In this document: one piece after another, positions 23,812 through 36,115 of the stretch | Layout of the letters: each line of letters starts with the position of its first letter | Position numbering within the stretch: position 1 is the stretch's first letter | Source of the DNA: Thamnaconus septentrionalis | Lineage: Eukaryota > Chordata > Actinopteri > Tetraodontiformes > Monacanthidae | Reading direction: 5' to 3' | NCBI GenBank assembly: GCA_009823395.1 | Contig: CM020517.1 | Span: 13,749,001 to 13,813,000 of the forward strand | DNA length: 64,000 bases | Translations under genes and position numbers: made by a program | Notes under the pieces: model-generated | The model's database searches: none | What the model was told of the DNA's origin: nothing | What the model saw: only the letters and a program-made list of their open reading frames with translations

Positions 23812-26800
23812 ATGGGTTGCGCGATCTCAGGACTAGGGACCAAAGCGGAGTTTGGAGAGAGGAGAACGGAGGATGCCTCTTCTGCCGCCGCCGCCGCCGC
23901 TGTTTATCCCAGAGACGATCAGATCCAGATGATCAAGGAGTCGTGGAAAGTTATCCGTGACGACATCGCCAAAGTTGGGATTATCATGTTCGTCAGGTAA
24001 AACATTTTATTTTGCTGTTTTATAGCACCGACAGATGAGTTTTTTTTTAAAAATATATATATATAGGATCGTCATTCAACAAATCATTTCGTCCATGTGT
24101 TTAAATTATCCTAAATTAATTGTGGTGGCTTCTCAGGTGTCGGAATAGAATACATTTTATTTTAAAACATTTTCCAAATTTCATAGATTATTGCAAGATC
24201 AAAAGTCATATTGTTTGACTTTTCAGTTTAACCTCAGCAGACTGGCTGCACTGAAGCCTTTGCAGTTTTCTGTGCTGACAGCTGAAGACACAGAGGTCCA
24301 GGCGGAGGCTGAGCCTGTCCCCTCTGACCATGACAGGGAGCCTGACCTTTTCATATGAGCCGCAACATCCAGCATCCTTCAGTCCTCGGCGCAGACCTCG
24401 CCGAGTGCTGAGAGCCACCCCCATCACTTCATATCACATCTTGATAAAACATTGCACAATACGGCTCCCTGCTCTGCAAGCGCTGCAATGCAATTAAAGG
24501 CATCAGCCATCAAGAGGCAATGCGTTTTTATCAATTATGATCATGATGGCCAGCATCCGGGTAAACATCCGGAAACCTCCTGCAGGGGAAAATGCACAAA
24601 ATGAAGGCACATGTTGATAAGGAGAGATGGACAATCAGCTGCTGCAGCCTCCGATGAGAGAGTCGGGGTGGACCGGGTGGGCTTGGAGCTGCGTTAGGGG
24701 CCGTGTGTCCCCAGGGTGACCTCGGCAGCTGAAGAGCTTGACCTTAGCGTGTTGGCCTGGAAATGCACGGGTCTCTTGTGGGTCAGACCCCATCCCTGCC
24801 CCCCACACACACACACACACCCCAGGCCCCCGGGCTTGAATCACATGACAGTAAACAGTGTCAAATGAGAGTCACCTACTTTGAAGTTAAGAGCATGTTT
24901 TATCACAGAAGAGATTTCTCTCAAATATCTGAAATATGAAGCAAGACGCAGTGAAGGATGTGCGGAATCTATGCATGAAAGCCAAAAATAGTCGCAAACG
25001 CAACCTCGGCGGTGCCAATTAAAATTCCATGTGAGATACATAATGACGCATTGTATGCGGACGCGTCTCACACTTGTGTACTGCTGGAGCTATTATGAAC
25101 AAACAGCAAAACAGCTCTGCCTTTTGTTCCACTCATTTGTCCATCTAAAGGTACCTCCTGCCTGCATCTAATGCGCTCTAATACGTTTTACAAGGACCTC
25201 TCTCTGTAACCTGACGCACCAGACGGGATGTTTCCTTTGGAATTATCTTATTCTTATAAGTCATTCAAACAAAGTTTGAGCCTAGCATCGTGCCGGTTGC
25301 AACTGATTTTCCTTTTTTTTTTCCTCCTGTTGAAGCTGAGAGAGAGTTGCAGCGTCGACTCACCGTGTGTGACGCCTGTATATATTTTTATTTATTTATT
25401 TCTCTTTAAAGAATAAACCCAAAGGATGTTCGACACCTGTGTGCGGCTCACTTGATCGAAAGACACAATGCAGAAATCCGCCCGCTACATCTGCACTACT
25501 ACTCCTTGTCACTTCATGTATTCAGAGGGTTCCCCCATTAGGATGACAGAATTGAAGAAGCATGCTAACGCTTAATTGGAAAGGGAAACTACTGGTGTGG
25601 CAATGCCTCGCAAATGTAGGTGGTTGGAACGATTCCATGGAAACAGGCTGGTTTGTTGCTGTCAGTAGGCCAGAGGCCAGGGGTCGCGGAGGACAGCGGC
25701 GGTGAGGGGAGAGTCCGAGCCGCTCAATCAGATCTTCACGCCCACTGCTATGATTAATACAGCTGTGTGACACTTCCCTCTGACCTCTACACTGATGCCG
25801 AGTGTCATCTTTTCTCGGAGCTGCAGGACGTTCAACAGTGGCTGTTTTTTGCCCTCTCTGCTTCCAGGTTGTTCGAGACCCATCCTGAATGCAAAGACGT
25901 CTTCTTCCTGTTCCGAGACGTGGAGGACCTGGAGAGGCTGAGGAGCAGCCGCGAGCTCCGAGCCCATGGCCTGCGGTCAGTTTCCTAGCTTCCTGTTGCT
26001 CTGTAAAAAGTGACAACATCTTTTGTCTGATGACAGTATTTGTAACTCGGAATAGCGGTTTCTTCTTGTTGGCTTATTGGATGAAGACGTGAAGGTAGAA
26101 TCAGAGAGGTTTTACTTTTAAATAAGGTTCAGTCATTTTTCACAGTCATGGGCTTCACCAGCGCAGTTCCACAGTCACAGAGCGCTGATGTTGCGTTTGC
26201 TGTGTTCAAAGCATTTAGTCCACGTAGCTAACACCTATTTTTCTCCAATGCACAAATGCAAAAAAACAAAACAAAACAAAAAACACCCATTGGGCTTATT
26301 TCCTTGCGAGCCGCAAACTCGCCAGCTTTATCTTTAAATCTTCGCCCTTGTGAGATGTAATAAAGCCACGCGCACAGTGGAGTGGAAAAACAGAAATCGT
26401 AAGTGGCAGAGCGAAAAGCACCTCAGGTAGTCGCAGCATCTGAATATTGCTCACCAGCCAGCCACCGCCTCACGCCCAGCGTGGCGGCATCGATCACAGC
26501 CACTCGTCTGCGGCCACAGCGGCCAATTACAGCCTGAGGAACTGGAGTTTTCACGGTGGAACTACAGATAAAAAAAATAAATAAAAAAAATCCACATCGC
26601 AGCCACCACACAAACCACTGAAGGGGCCAAACACACACACGCTGGGTGACGTGGGCGTCACCGGTGGCTGAGAGACAAGAGCACCAAGCTCCATTTTCAC
26701 CTCTGAGATTTTTGCACTAGTGTTGTAGTCCTCGACATTGGTCTTGGTCTCCAGACCACTTTTTTAGGGTTTCGGTCTCGGACTCTGAGGCATTTTGTCT

Positions 26801-29122
26801 CTGTCTCGTTTTGATCTCGGAGTGGACCGACTCTGGATTTTTGATTTTGCCATGCCATCATTTTCAGTGAAATTATTCCCAATTGATGTATTTTTAAATT
26901 TTATGAAGTATGTTTGTTTTTTAATGGTTCAAAATAGCAAAATGTTAAAATATACCTTGCTGAAAAGAAATGTTGCTGTTATGTAGAAGCAAACATGAAT
27001 CCTAAAAAAAAGACACTGGTCAGTTGTTCTGTTTTGCTGTTATTTTTCTTTGAAAAGTCTTTAAAGGGTATCAACTGGTTGCCTCAGCGTCACACGCGGT
27101 TACATCCAAAGTCAACGTGTGTTTATGTTCATTGACATTTGGGAGTGTGAAGTGTTGGTGGTGAAAACGTTCCCTTTCCCCTTTTTCTGATCTGTGTCAC
27201 CTGCTGAATGTTGACGATGAAGTCATGCAGGCAACCTTCCGGAGTATATTTCTTAGCAGCCTGACACACCAGATTGAGTGTTCCCGACACAGATTAACCT
27301 CATCGATTCATCTCAGAATAAATCCATGGAAAGGTTAATTAAGAGGAACTCCATCAAAAAACGCTCTGATTATTATGGCTAAAACGGGGAGCTAGCGTTT
27401 GAGGCTTGCGTTTTGGTGTGAAGGGTGACGCTGCTGCACATCACAGCCCTGCGGCGAGCTGCAAAGTGTCACAGTGCTCGACCAGTCTCTCGGGAAATTG
27501 AGTTTGCCTGTAAAGGAGCACAGAGGAAATCCGTGTGACCACTGTAGTTTCCGTGTCAATATTTTTTAACAGTGGCAACAAGAGGGCCACAAGAAGAGAA
27601 AGAAATTAAGATAGAATTTTTTTTCAACTCTATTCAAAAATGTTTTGTCTTTTTTTACGTAGACTTTTTTTTCACAAAATCTTAACTTTATTCACAAAAT
27701 TTCAACTTAAAACTCGAAATGAAAACTTAAATAAAAACCTCCTTCCTGTAATATTTTTTCTCTTCTTATGGCACTAATCCTCTTTTGTAAAAGTGGGCTC
27801 GTATCTTTATTTTTGTGGAATAAATTTGGGTCGCGACTTCATTATAAGAAAAAGAAATGTGGGTCCAGAGACTCCACCAGTTGGGAACCACTGCTGTAAA
27901 GCAGTTTGCCACAGCTGCACTATGTAGTGCATCATCAGCTGGGTTGGTCCCAATACTAATAACCAGCTAAAAATAAAAATGTTTCGATGGGAGCTTTTGA
28001 AGATGGACAAACCGGATTTCTGATTATGTAAGTTTGTTATCTCCTCCCTCTTTCAGTGTGATGTCTTTCATTGAGAAAAGCGTGGCCAGGCTGGACCAGC
28101 AGGACAGACTGGAGGCTTTGGCCCAGGAGCTGGGGAAGAGCCACTACCACTACAGCGCCCCCCCTAAGTATTACAGTGTGAGACTCCATCCACGACTCCA
28201 GCGTACACAATGAGGCTGCTTTGTTTAAAGGGCAGCTCGTGTGTTCTCTCTTAATCACGAGCGAAACCAACCCACAAACACGCTCGCGCCGTTGAAGAGC
28301 GCAGGGGAACGTCTGCACAATCAGCGTCTCTCATAATTGCTTTTCCTCCCCCTCCCCCAGTACGTCGGAGCGGAATTCATCAGCGCCGTTCAGCCCATCC
28401 TGAAGGAGAGGTGGACGGCCGAGCTGGAGGAGGCCTGGAAGGTGAGGAGGAGCGGCTTTTTCACTGGTGGGGCCGCAATGGGTTCTAAAATGTGACAGAG
28501 GGGCCAGAGCAGCAGCAGATGGCTGCTGAATAACATTTACTTGTCTGTCCTGTTTGCACCCTCTAGTGGTTTAACTGTGTTTCCAGTAATGCCCAGCGTT
28601 TAAGAAAGTGTTTGGACAAACCTTCTCATGCAATGGTTTTTCTTCATCTTTACTCCTTTCTACATTGTAGATACATACTGAAGACATCAAACATAGGAGC
28701 AATAATATGAAATTATGTTGCAAAGAAAACATTGTTAAATAACTCTAAAAGTTTTACATAAGGGGTGGTTATTCTGAAGAAATTAAAATATGAAATGTTT
28801 GAGTTACGTCATTATTTTGATCCCTTAAGTGTGAATCTATGTAAGTAGTATTAAAATGAAAGAAAAACCATTACATGAGAACATGTTTCCAAACTTGTGA
28901 CTGCTAGTGTATATACATCTACAGTTCATATTGCGTTCAGCGGCTTTTTGCTTCACTACTGTTACTTGAACACTCAACAGTGAGGCACGTTGTGACCCAC
29001 AGACCCTGTTCCAGTACGTGACCAGTCTCATGAAGCAGGGTTACCATGAGGAGAGCGAGCGGCAGCGCCACCTAGCCGTCTCCCCGAGAGAAAGGCCGGA
29101 CAAGAGGAGCACGGCGCTCTGA
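23812..29122 (+). CDS. xgb: Globin X (membrane-anchored globin)
   Basis: Five coding exons: 23812-23996, 25868-25975, 28057-28177, 28361-28441 and 29003-29122 (TGA). All have GT-AG borders and compatible phases, giving 204 residues, normal for globin X. The protein starts MGCAISG: Gly2 fits N-myristoylation and Cys3 palmitoylation, the known plasma-membrane anchor of this globin. An N-terminal extension with six alanines (GCC run) precedes the globin fold, which starts near QIQMIKESWKVI. CD-corner Phe lies in FFLFRDVEDL, distal His in ELRAHGLRVMSF and proximal His in LGKSHYHYSAPPKYY; these assignments are by alignment from memory. APPKYYSYVGAEFISAVQP is a family hallmark. Known family roles are six-coordinate haem binding, redox and nitrite reduction. 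Globin X is absent from mammals. The open frame is intact. The 3' UTR begins with a short CCGT repeat (29128-29152). Confidence 0.95.
26719..26845. repeat. Possible interspersed repeat rich in GGTCTCGG
   Basis: Short phrases such as TTGGTCTCCAGACCACTTTT and TTCGGTCTCGGACTCTGAGG resemble a repeat I recall as common in fish genomes. No terminal inverted repeats or target duplication could be set. It lies in globin X intron 2. The class is unknown. Confidence 0.35.
27790..27893 (-). mobile_element. hAT-type terminal fragment
   Basis: Read on the minus strand it starts CAGTGGTTCCCAACTGG and runs into GTCGCGACCCAAATTTATTC. This is the recognisable start of many non-autonomous hAT elements (CAGNGGTTCCCAA with a GGGTCGCGACCC block). 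The far end could not be set. It lies in globin X intron 2. Confidence 0.55.
28595..28915. mobile_element. Degenerate Tc1/mariner-type non-autonomous element
   Basis: The left part reads GTTTGGACAAACCTTCTCAT and TTCTACATTGTAGATACATA. The right end reads TTTCCAAACTTGTGACTGCT before GTGTATATA. These match the ends and interior I recall for a common fish Tc1-like MITE, in a shortened, internally deleted form. It lies in globin X intron 4. There is no coding capacity. Confidence 0.55.
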
Positions 29123-29319
29123 GTCGCCGTCCGTCCGTCCGTCCGTCCGTCCGCCCGCCGCAACCTCGCACTGTTTCGCTGTTTCCACGCAGAAATGTGA
29201 CCCTGTATATACTGTATTTACTATCTCCTTTTGTATCCCGCTGCTGTTCCTGCCAGCTGATGATTCAAACTCCATCACGAGACGAAAAAATAACATGCAC
29301 TCACGTTGAAATTAAGCAC

Positions 29320-29325
29320 TTTATT
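29320..29325 (-). other. SRP14: Candidate poly(A) signal for SRP14
   Basis: TTTATT on the plus strand reads AATAAA on the minus strand, about 0.9 kb past the SRP14 stop. No nearer canonical hexamer was seen between here and the stop. If used, the SRP14 3' UTR would overlap that of globin X. Confidence 0.35.
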
Positions 29326-29683
29326 GCGGAACTGAAATTGTGCTGCAGGACTTTGGGAGGTTGGGGGGTGGGTGGGAGGGTTAAAACAGACAAAAAAAAA
29401 TGCTGAAAGATAATGTAACTGTATTGGGGGGGGGGCTGCTCTGTAATTGTGATAAACAACCGGACATCAACACAAATCCGACTTTTACTTTCTCTCTGTC
29501 ACTAGAAGTCAAACTGAGGTTCAGTAAATAATTCTTTAAGAGGTTTTGGCCAGTTTCACTGAAGCTTTACAGCATCTTCTTTCCATTTACCCAATTAACT
29601 GCAGCCAGGCAGCGCATCAAATGCTTTTAAACAATGTAGGACGGCCAGTTCCACAGCTAACCTTGGAACAAGACAAAGGGCGA

Positions 29684-29689
29684 AATAAA
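29684..29689 (+). other. xgb: Candidate poly(A) signal for globin X
   Basis: AATAAA lies about 560 bases after the globin X stop codon and is the first canonical plus-strand hexamer I found. It lies past the candidate SRP14 signal at 29320, so the two convergent genes may share about 360 bases of 3' UTR. Confidence 0.45.
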
Positions 29690-30229
29690 ACTCAAACATC
29701 AAGTGGATTTTAAGTAGATCAACAAGCCTAAAGTAGATTCAAATAAAACAGAGGCTGCCTAATTGTGTATTCAAAGTAGTTTTTCAGTCTTCAGAAATAT
29801 TTACGCTGGATTTTTTTTTTTTTTCCATCAACTAGAAAATCAATCATTCTTCTCGGGAGAAGATTGATTTCAAACAGGGTGGCACTCTACTTACAGCATT
29901 ATAAAGGGACAAATTAAATAAAGGGCAGCCAATCACCGAGGTCCGAGCGGTTGGCTCCAGGGGCGTCGCGGCTGGAGAGTCGACACTTGACCTGCTTCGT
30001 CCGCAGCTTCTGTTCCACTTCACCGATGGCACTGAGCAGCCAGGGGTGAGAGTCGACCATGCAAATAACGGCATAATATCAAAAGAGTCACTGGGTGGAT
30101 GAACAGTGTTCGGTGGAGGCCTCGGGGTAAAAGATCTGCGTGGAGCAGCTACGAGGCCTTTTTTTTGCCATTCCCTCAGACAGCACAGGCCTGGTCTGGT
30201 ACCCACGGTCACGTTCAAGAGTCTGTTGC

Positions 30230-31636
30230 TCATTGGGTGGCTTTGGTTTTCTTGCTTTTGCTCTTCTTGTCTTTTTTCTTCAGCCCATCCATGTGAGCTC
30301 TGAGCAGGTTGGAGTACGCCTGCAAAGAGAGGTTTATCAGTAAGGTCCCTCGTCAAGAATGAAACCACGGTGACCTAAATGCAGACTTGCACAAAAAAAC
30401 AACAGAAAACAGACAAAATACACCCAACTTACCATTTGAAACTTGATTACTTCTTTGGTGCTGACCTGAAACAAAGGCAAGTGAAATTTAGGCATCGACA
30501 GCAGTTAATCATTGATTTAAAACTAAATAATAAAGAAAATAATCTTAAAACACAAGCTCAACTCACCACTGTGCTGATTTTCTTCTTGCCATCAGATGCT
30601 CTGATTAGACATTTGTTGTCCACAGGATCAAATGACTCAGAGTGTCCCTTCCGTGGCACTGGCTTGGTCCTGCCATCATCTGACACAAAGAAACATCCCA
30701 TTTGAACACGTGGATGGGGATACGCAGTTTAATAAAACCTTTTACAGGAGCCATTCTGGCACAGTTATCTGTAGTCAAAGGTGCATTTAAACTGCACAGT
30801 GGCCCAGGAGCTGGGGCCAGAGGTGCACTCCTGACTATTTCTAGCAAAAATGGCAACTGTGGAATAGACCATTTGCAGAAGGGGGATAAACTTACATTTC
30901 TTTAGTGTGATGGCAACACTGCCAGAGGTCCTGCACTTTTGGAACAGCCGTGTGAGCTCTGTGAGGAACTAGATGACAGCAGAGAAGCAAACGCAAGACA
31001 AGATGATTGACAGACGGATTTGTATTAAAGGAAGTTGTCAGTATTTTGAGGTTTATTCTCCCAGTTTCATTAAATCTGCTGCAAGAAAGCCAAAAACCCG
31101 TCTTCGCCTGTGTTAATTCAACGAAGCTGTGCTAAGTTCGCCAACGCAACCTCGGTATTAGAGACCATTATGAAAAGTTGGTTTAAAACACCGCGAGTGA
31201 TTACACTAATTAAGTTAAAAAACAAAACAAAAACAACAACTGCGGCGTGGGATGCAATTTGGAAAGAGTTGGGAAGGTCTCAAAACTGATTCATAGATTC
31301 ATAGAGCCAAATGCGTTATTGTGCTTGTCGTCGAAGTGGTTTAATTAATCAACTGTTTCAAGAACAACTGTATCCTTAATGTAGATGAACCACGACGTTT
31401 CGATCAACGTCGCCGAACAAGTAATCAGTTCATTCCAAACCGGTGTTAGCGGTGGTGCTAACGCGTCTGCTGGAAAGCCGAGCTTACCTAATACTGAAGC
31501 TAACGGCTAGTTAGCTTCACGACAGCCCCTCTGTGACTGTCAATGACAGTCGTGTACTAGTTAATGTTTGCTAGAGTCAACAGTTATTCAAAAGAGTCGC
31601 ATTTCTTCTTACCGCATCATTCTCAAGCAGCACCAT
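30230..31636 (-). CDS. SRP14: SRP14, signal recognition particle 14 kDa subunit
   Basis: SRP14 pairs with SRP9 on the Alu domain of SRP RNA and helps slow elongation while the ribosome docks at the ER. Coding exons in transcript order: 31613-31636 (MVLLENDA), 30896-30968, 30567-30679, 30433-30465 and 30230-30319 (TGA). All have GT-AG borders and compatible phases, giving 110 residues. Hallmarks are FLTELTRLFQKCRTSGSV, YDGRTKPVPRKG, NKCLIRASDGKKKISTVVS and KFQMAYSNLLRAHMDGLKKK, then a Lys-rich tail. The tail is short (ends KATQ) and lacks the long Ala-rich extension of the human protein, so 110 residues is expected. Loop residues GHSESFDP differ from the mammalian sequence. No defects seen. 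The gene is convergent with globin X and starts about 0.2 kb from the PLD4 3' end. Confidence 0.96.
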
Positions 31637-31760
31637 GGTCGTTAGTTCAGCTCAGCTCTGCTGTTCTTGCGGCGAGCTAACAGTGAAGGGAAGCACACGT
31701 ACTACAAGTAGGAGCTCCGCCCCGCAGGTTATACTGTACTAGCAAGCTTTTAGTCACAGC
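31637..31760 (-). promoter_or_regulatory. SRP14: Likely SRP14 promoter and 5' UTR
   Basis: This short, moderately GC-rich stretch lies between the SRP14 start codon and the PLD4 3' end. A broad TATA-less start is likely, as for other housekeeping genes. I see no decisive element. The tract is too short for separate insulation from PLD4. Confidence 0.35.
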
Positions 31761-31860
31761 GCCCTCTACGATCAGGAGGGGGACCACAGGCAAGGCGTTT
31801 GGTCACCCGATTGATAATACTTAAAAACAAAAAGCAAAACAAAAAACGTTCCCAAATCTA

Positions 31861-31874
31861 TTTATTTATTTATT
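31861..31874 (-). other. PLD4: Overlapping poly(A) signals, PLD4 3' end
   Basis: TTTATTTATTTATT on the plus strand reads as overlapping AATAAA hexamers on the minus strand, about 0.48 kb past the PLD4 stop. It is the natural 3' end for PLD4 and would leave only about 0.1-0.2 kb before SRP14 transcription begins. Confidence 0.55.
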
Positions 31875-32346
31875 TTTACAAGAAAAAAAACAAACATGTG
31901 GGAAAGCATGCCCCTTAAATTCATGCAAGGATAACAATGTCTTTATATAATTTCCATTCATTGTGACAACAGCAAGAATACAAAAAGATAACGCATGGCA
32001 AGTGTAAAAAGGTAGTTAGGTGTTAAGATCTTTTTGTGACATAGTGGCTTCACTCATCCCAACATCGTGTGCTTGTTATTGTGTCCCATCAGGTTTGTCT
32101 GCAGTAAAAACAATCAAATTTTTGTTGAGCCTCATTTAAGCAGTGTGTATAGCAGCACGCATCTGACAAATATTTCAACAATGTATCCGGTACAATTTGC
32201 AAAATATCTATCATGGGTCATTTGATCTAACATGTTGATGTATTAATACATCAGCATTTATGATATGTTAAAGCACATAAACAGCAACATCATTCAAAGC
32301 TGTGGGTTAAATATGCTCTTTTTTTTTTTTCTTCTAAAGACGTCTC

Positions 32347-35300
32347 TCATGTTGACAGTGCACAGTCAGGATGGTGACCCAGGTCAGCGAGTTTTACAGC
32401 AAACTCTGAGTTCCAGTCTCGGTTGAAGACCTCCCTGAGCTGGTCCTGCAGGGCCCCCGTCTTCCAAATTGGGGGAGGAGCATTCTGGGAAATCACCAGC
32501 CCCACTCCAGCTGTGGTCATAAAGTAGTCACCTGACCAGTTGGAGGTACCTAAAGAAAATAACAACAGATAGATTTTTGACCAAGTGACCAAAATGAGTA
32601 GAAAAAAAACATTACTTTATTACTCACCAATGTAGGCCTTCTTATCGGTCACCATGTATTTATTGTGGTTGACTCTGGTAAATGGAATGTTGGATTGGTT
32701 TGCCACAGGGACGATGTACAGTTTCTAAAGAAAATGATTTGTGACAAAAACAAACTCTCAGTGATTAAAAGCAAATGTTGGTGGCAGATGCTCTTATTCT
32801 ATGTCTGCACTTACCATCTCAACACTGATATTTAGGCGAGGGTTGTCTATTGAGGCTAGAGACTGAAGGAAGGGCAGCATGGCTGGGTCCGAGTCCATCC
32901 CACAGCTGATCAGCAAACGGATCTTCACCTTCCTCTCAAATGCAGCAGTCTTGATGGCATCATCAATGTATGGCCAATATCTGATCAGGGAGAGAGAGCA
33001 AATAGAAGAAAAGCAATGGGATTGGCTTATAGGGTAGATTTAAATGTCCAATATTATGCCAACTTCCACGTCTAAAGGCTGTTGACCCCTAGAAAACAGT
33101 AAATTTAGACCTCTAATTTCCTGAAATTTGCATTTTGAGGCACACTCTTGGAAAAGAGGAGCTCTCAGAGAAGGAAATGATTGACTTCTGTCAGAGTTTG
33201 TTGGCAAGCTACTGCTACACTACTATCAGAATGTCCTGGTGATGCAAATTTGCACATCATGGGACCTTCAAGGAGACGGTCAGCTTCACCTCATAGGTTT
33301 TTTGAAGTGTGAGGCTGGGAAGTAATCCATGACGGCTACGTGAACAAAGTGCTGGGCCTCTAAGATGATGGAAAGGACCGCCTCCAGGTCCTGAGTCCTG
33401 GACGGAGGGCAGAACGATGGTGGAGAAGCCTAGAGGGAAAGACGCAGGAGGATTAAAAACAAAGTAACCAATATTTGATTTCAGTGACTGAAATATAAAC
33501 AGCATATAGTTTCTGTGAAGAGTAATCGCCCCTTAAATACCAGAATTGAAACACTAGTAACTTACTGAGAGGTAAAGCTGAGTGGTGACGTTGTCCTTCT
33601 TTAACAGCAGGGGGTGCTGTTTGTTAATGGTTGTGTCATACTGAGGAGGCCAGGGCTGCGGCAGCGAGCTGTTCGGGAGACCCATCACCCAGTAGGACTG
33701 GAAAATCTTACGCAGGTCTTTTGCGAGACTGGAGCAGTTGAACACAAGCACTCCCAGTTCCTTCACCTGCAGGAAGTGCAGTAACGTTTGTTTCTTTACT
33801 GCAGTGGTCACTTGTTTTGCAAAAATACAAGTTTTGATTGAACTCCCTAAAATTTATTATGGCTGACTGTTCTGTTTTGTTTAATCAAATATGAGCTCGA
33901 AAAACAGGTGGTTTTTGTTTTTAAGGGGGAAAAAAGCCATTTGTGATGTCACAGAGAGCACTGAAATCCATAGTCAGGTGTTTGTTCCCCTTCCAAACAT
34001 GAAGACACAACAAAACTTCCGTTTCAGCAGGAAAAAAACTATGCCATTTCCTGGAAATCCACAGATTATTTTTTAAAGCTACTTATTAAGGCTGCTCCAT
34101 TGGAGACAGGGGTGAGAAGAACGGTTGAAGGACATAGCGAAACTTCCCCCATGTCACTGCTGGTGTCTAGTTTTACCTGCGTGATGGCCCTCCAGTCCAT
34201 GTTGGCGCTTCCAATGAACACATGCTTCCTGTCAACGATCCAGAATTTGCTGTGCAGGACGCCCCCCGTCAGGAGACCGAAGTTGACCTTCCTCACATGA
34301 ACTCCTTTTAAAACAAAGACCCGATGATGATGTGCTGCATGGCTAAAAGGTTAAAGTCTCACGCGGACCCCAAACTGAGAACACAGGGCCCGTAGCGCAG
34401 CGCTCAGGAGCACAGGAGCACCTCGCCTCTTCCTCACCGTTCTTTTTCAAGAATTCCAAATCTGTGGAGACGGTCCTCACACTGGGAACACTGGTCAGCA
34501 CTCTGACAGACACGTTCCTGGAGGGCAGCGCTGCAAGTTCCCTCAAGATGGCCTTTCCCTGCCCACACAAAACACAAACAGGATTATGGCAAATGTTTTT
34601 GATTCCCCCCAGCAAATCATTCCATCAATGCTTTTTTTAAACATCATCTCACAGGTGCGTCAGAGGTGGAGTTCACGCCAATGTCCTCCCCAGTTAGAGT
34701 CCAGTAGAAAGACACCACATCCACTTCAGCCCTCGCCACAGAGATGAGCTCGTGCCAGGCTTTGTCCAGAGGGAAGCCAAATGTTGCATTGGCCTTGTAT
34801 TTCATATGCTGAGGGATGCTCTCCACCAGGACCATGCTGAGAGACAAATTCATCCGCTGACTCGGATCCCATTGGTCAAATTGGACAGACACAATTTCCA
34901 CACGTGTTCAGATGACACTCTTACTGCATCTCCACAAAACTCATTTGGGTCAGAGTTAGCCAAGTGAGCGAGCTCTCTATGAAGATTCACCGCCCTCTTT
35001 ATTTTCCCACATCATGCATGAATCACACTTCTCAATAAGTAAATGATTAGCTGAGTTAGTTTCAAGCAAGATTGTATGAATCATTCGACCAAATGTGTGC
35101 CACACTGTAGGGGAGAAAATCGAACACTTGGAGAATAAAGTTGTAAATGTTACGTGTATGAAAATACTAGCGAAGAAGTTGCAAGTATTTTCTTTTAAGA
35201 CCAATGCTATATACAGTATATTCTTTAATGAGAACACATTTAACAACTTTGTTCTTGTGCTATCAAACTTACTTTAGGCCACTTTTAGTAAGCTCTAAAA

Positions 35301-35845
35301 CATATTTGTTTTAAGTCTTAAATTATGACTTCACTGTAATAAATTATTTTCCCCAACATTTTCAGGTCCTACAAGGCGATTAGATCAATGAGCAATACAA
35401 AGCGGCAAATCAGGATCATTTACAGAAATACATTAATTTCTATGCAGGCTTATAAAACGTTATAGGCTACGTTGTTACAACCATTGGAGAGATTATACGC
35501 TTGTAGGCAACTACATCGGGTTGCTCTTCACAAAACACTGACTGACTGACTGACTGAGGAGCCGTCGGTGTTGGCGGACGTGCCATCACATCATTACCTC
35601 CACTGCTCATCGGTGGAACCGCCAGGATCCCCCGGAAGCGTCACATTGTCTTTGGGTTCGGCGGGTCTTTCGAGCACGACGATGGCGAGCAGGATGCCCA
35701 AAAAGGTGAGACACCCCAGAACCACGAGGAGTGTCACACAACTTGTCGACTTGTGACGGTAAAGGGTCCGACAAGTGCTGAGGCAGCTTTCTGCCTCTTT
35801 GTTCGATTCTTGACAATCTCGGAGCCTGGTGTACTCGGACGTCAT
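32347..35845 (-). CDS. PLD4: PLD4-like phospholipase D family endolysosomal nuclease
   Basis: Nine coding exons in transcript order: 35598-35845, 34653-34836, 34438-34558, 34177-34304, 33566-33766, 33290-33429, 32815-32980, 32628-32724 and 32347-32549. All have GT-AG borders and compatible phases, giving 495 residues with no breaks. A single type II transmembrane anchor ([20 protein letters not shown], about residues 38-57) follows a short cytosolic tail. Both HKD half-sites are present: HSKFWIVD and HNKYMVTD (HxKx4D each), followed by GSANMDW and [10 protein letters not shown]. Other family blocks are [14 protein letters not shown] and [20 protein letters not shown]3 and PLD4 are known as 5' to 3' single-strand exonucleases that limit nucleic-acid sensing in endolysosomes. 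PLD4 is preferred over PLD3 because CEP170B is the neighbour, as at human 14q32.33; sequence alone does not settle it. NSS and NVT sequons fit a lumenal C-terminal domain. Confidence 0.88.
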
Positions 35846-36090
35846 TTCCCTACGAGCGATTTTTTTTTATTTTTTTTAAAGAGAAAAAAGGACAGGATCA
35901 GTTCGAAGGTATTTCAAACACGCAAAAGCAACTCACGTACAAGATGCATCTTCCACTGCGACTTTCTCTCGAAAGTGAGACGACCTGATCGATGCTGTTG
36001 TAAAATTAAACGCAGCGCAGTTCCCCGTTTCTACTTTCATTTCAGCTTCAGCGCGCACGACAGGAAAGAGAGACGTGAAACCAGACCAGG
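35846..36090 (-). promoter_or_regulatory. PLD4: Short PLD4 upstream / CEP170B downstream interval
   Basis: About 250 bases separate the PLD4 start codon from the inferred CEP170B cleavage site. Just above the ATG is an A/T homopolymer stretch (35860-35890); no TATA box or clear initiator is evident. The PLD4 promoter must lie here or within the end of CEP170B. I find no gene in the stretch. Confidence 0.35.
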
Positions 36091-36109
36091 CAGGTGTGCT
36101 TATGTAAGT

Positions 36110-36115
36110 TTTATT
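36110..36115 (-). other. CEP170B: Poly(A) signal, CEP170B
   Basis: TTTATT on the plus strand is AATAAA on the minus strand. It is the last canonical hexamer before the PLD4 5' end. Confidence 0.5.

Noticed and set aside
31480..31530. Inverted repeat GCTAACGGCTAGTTAGC near SRP14
   Set aside because: It is short and isolated in SRP14 intron 1, with no sign of function.
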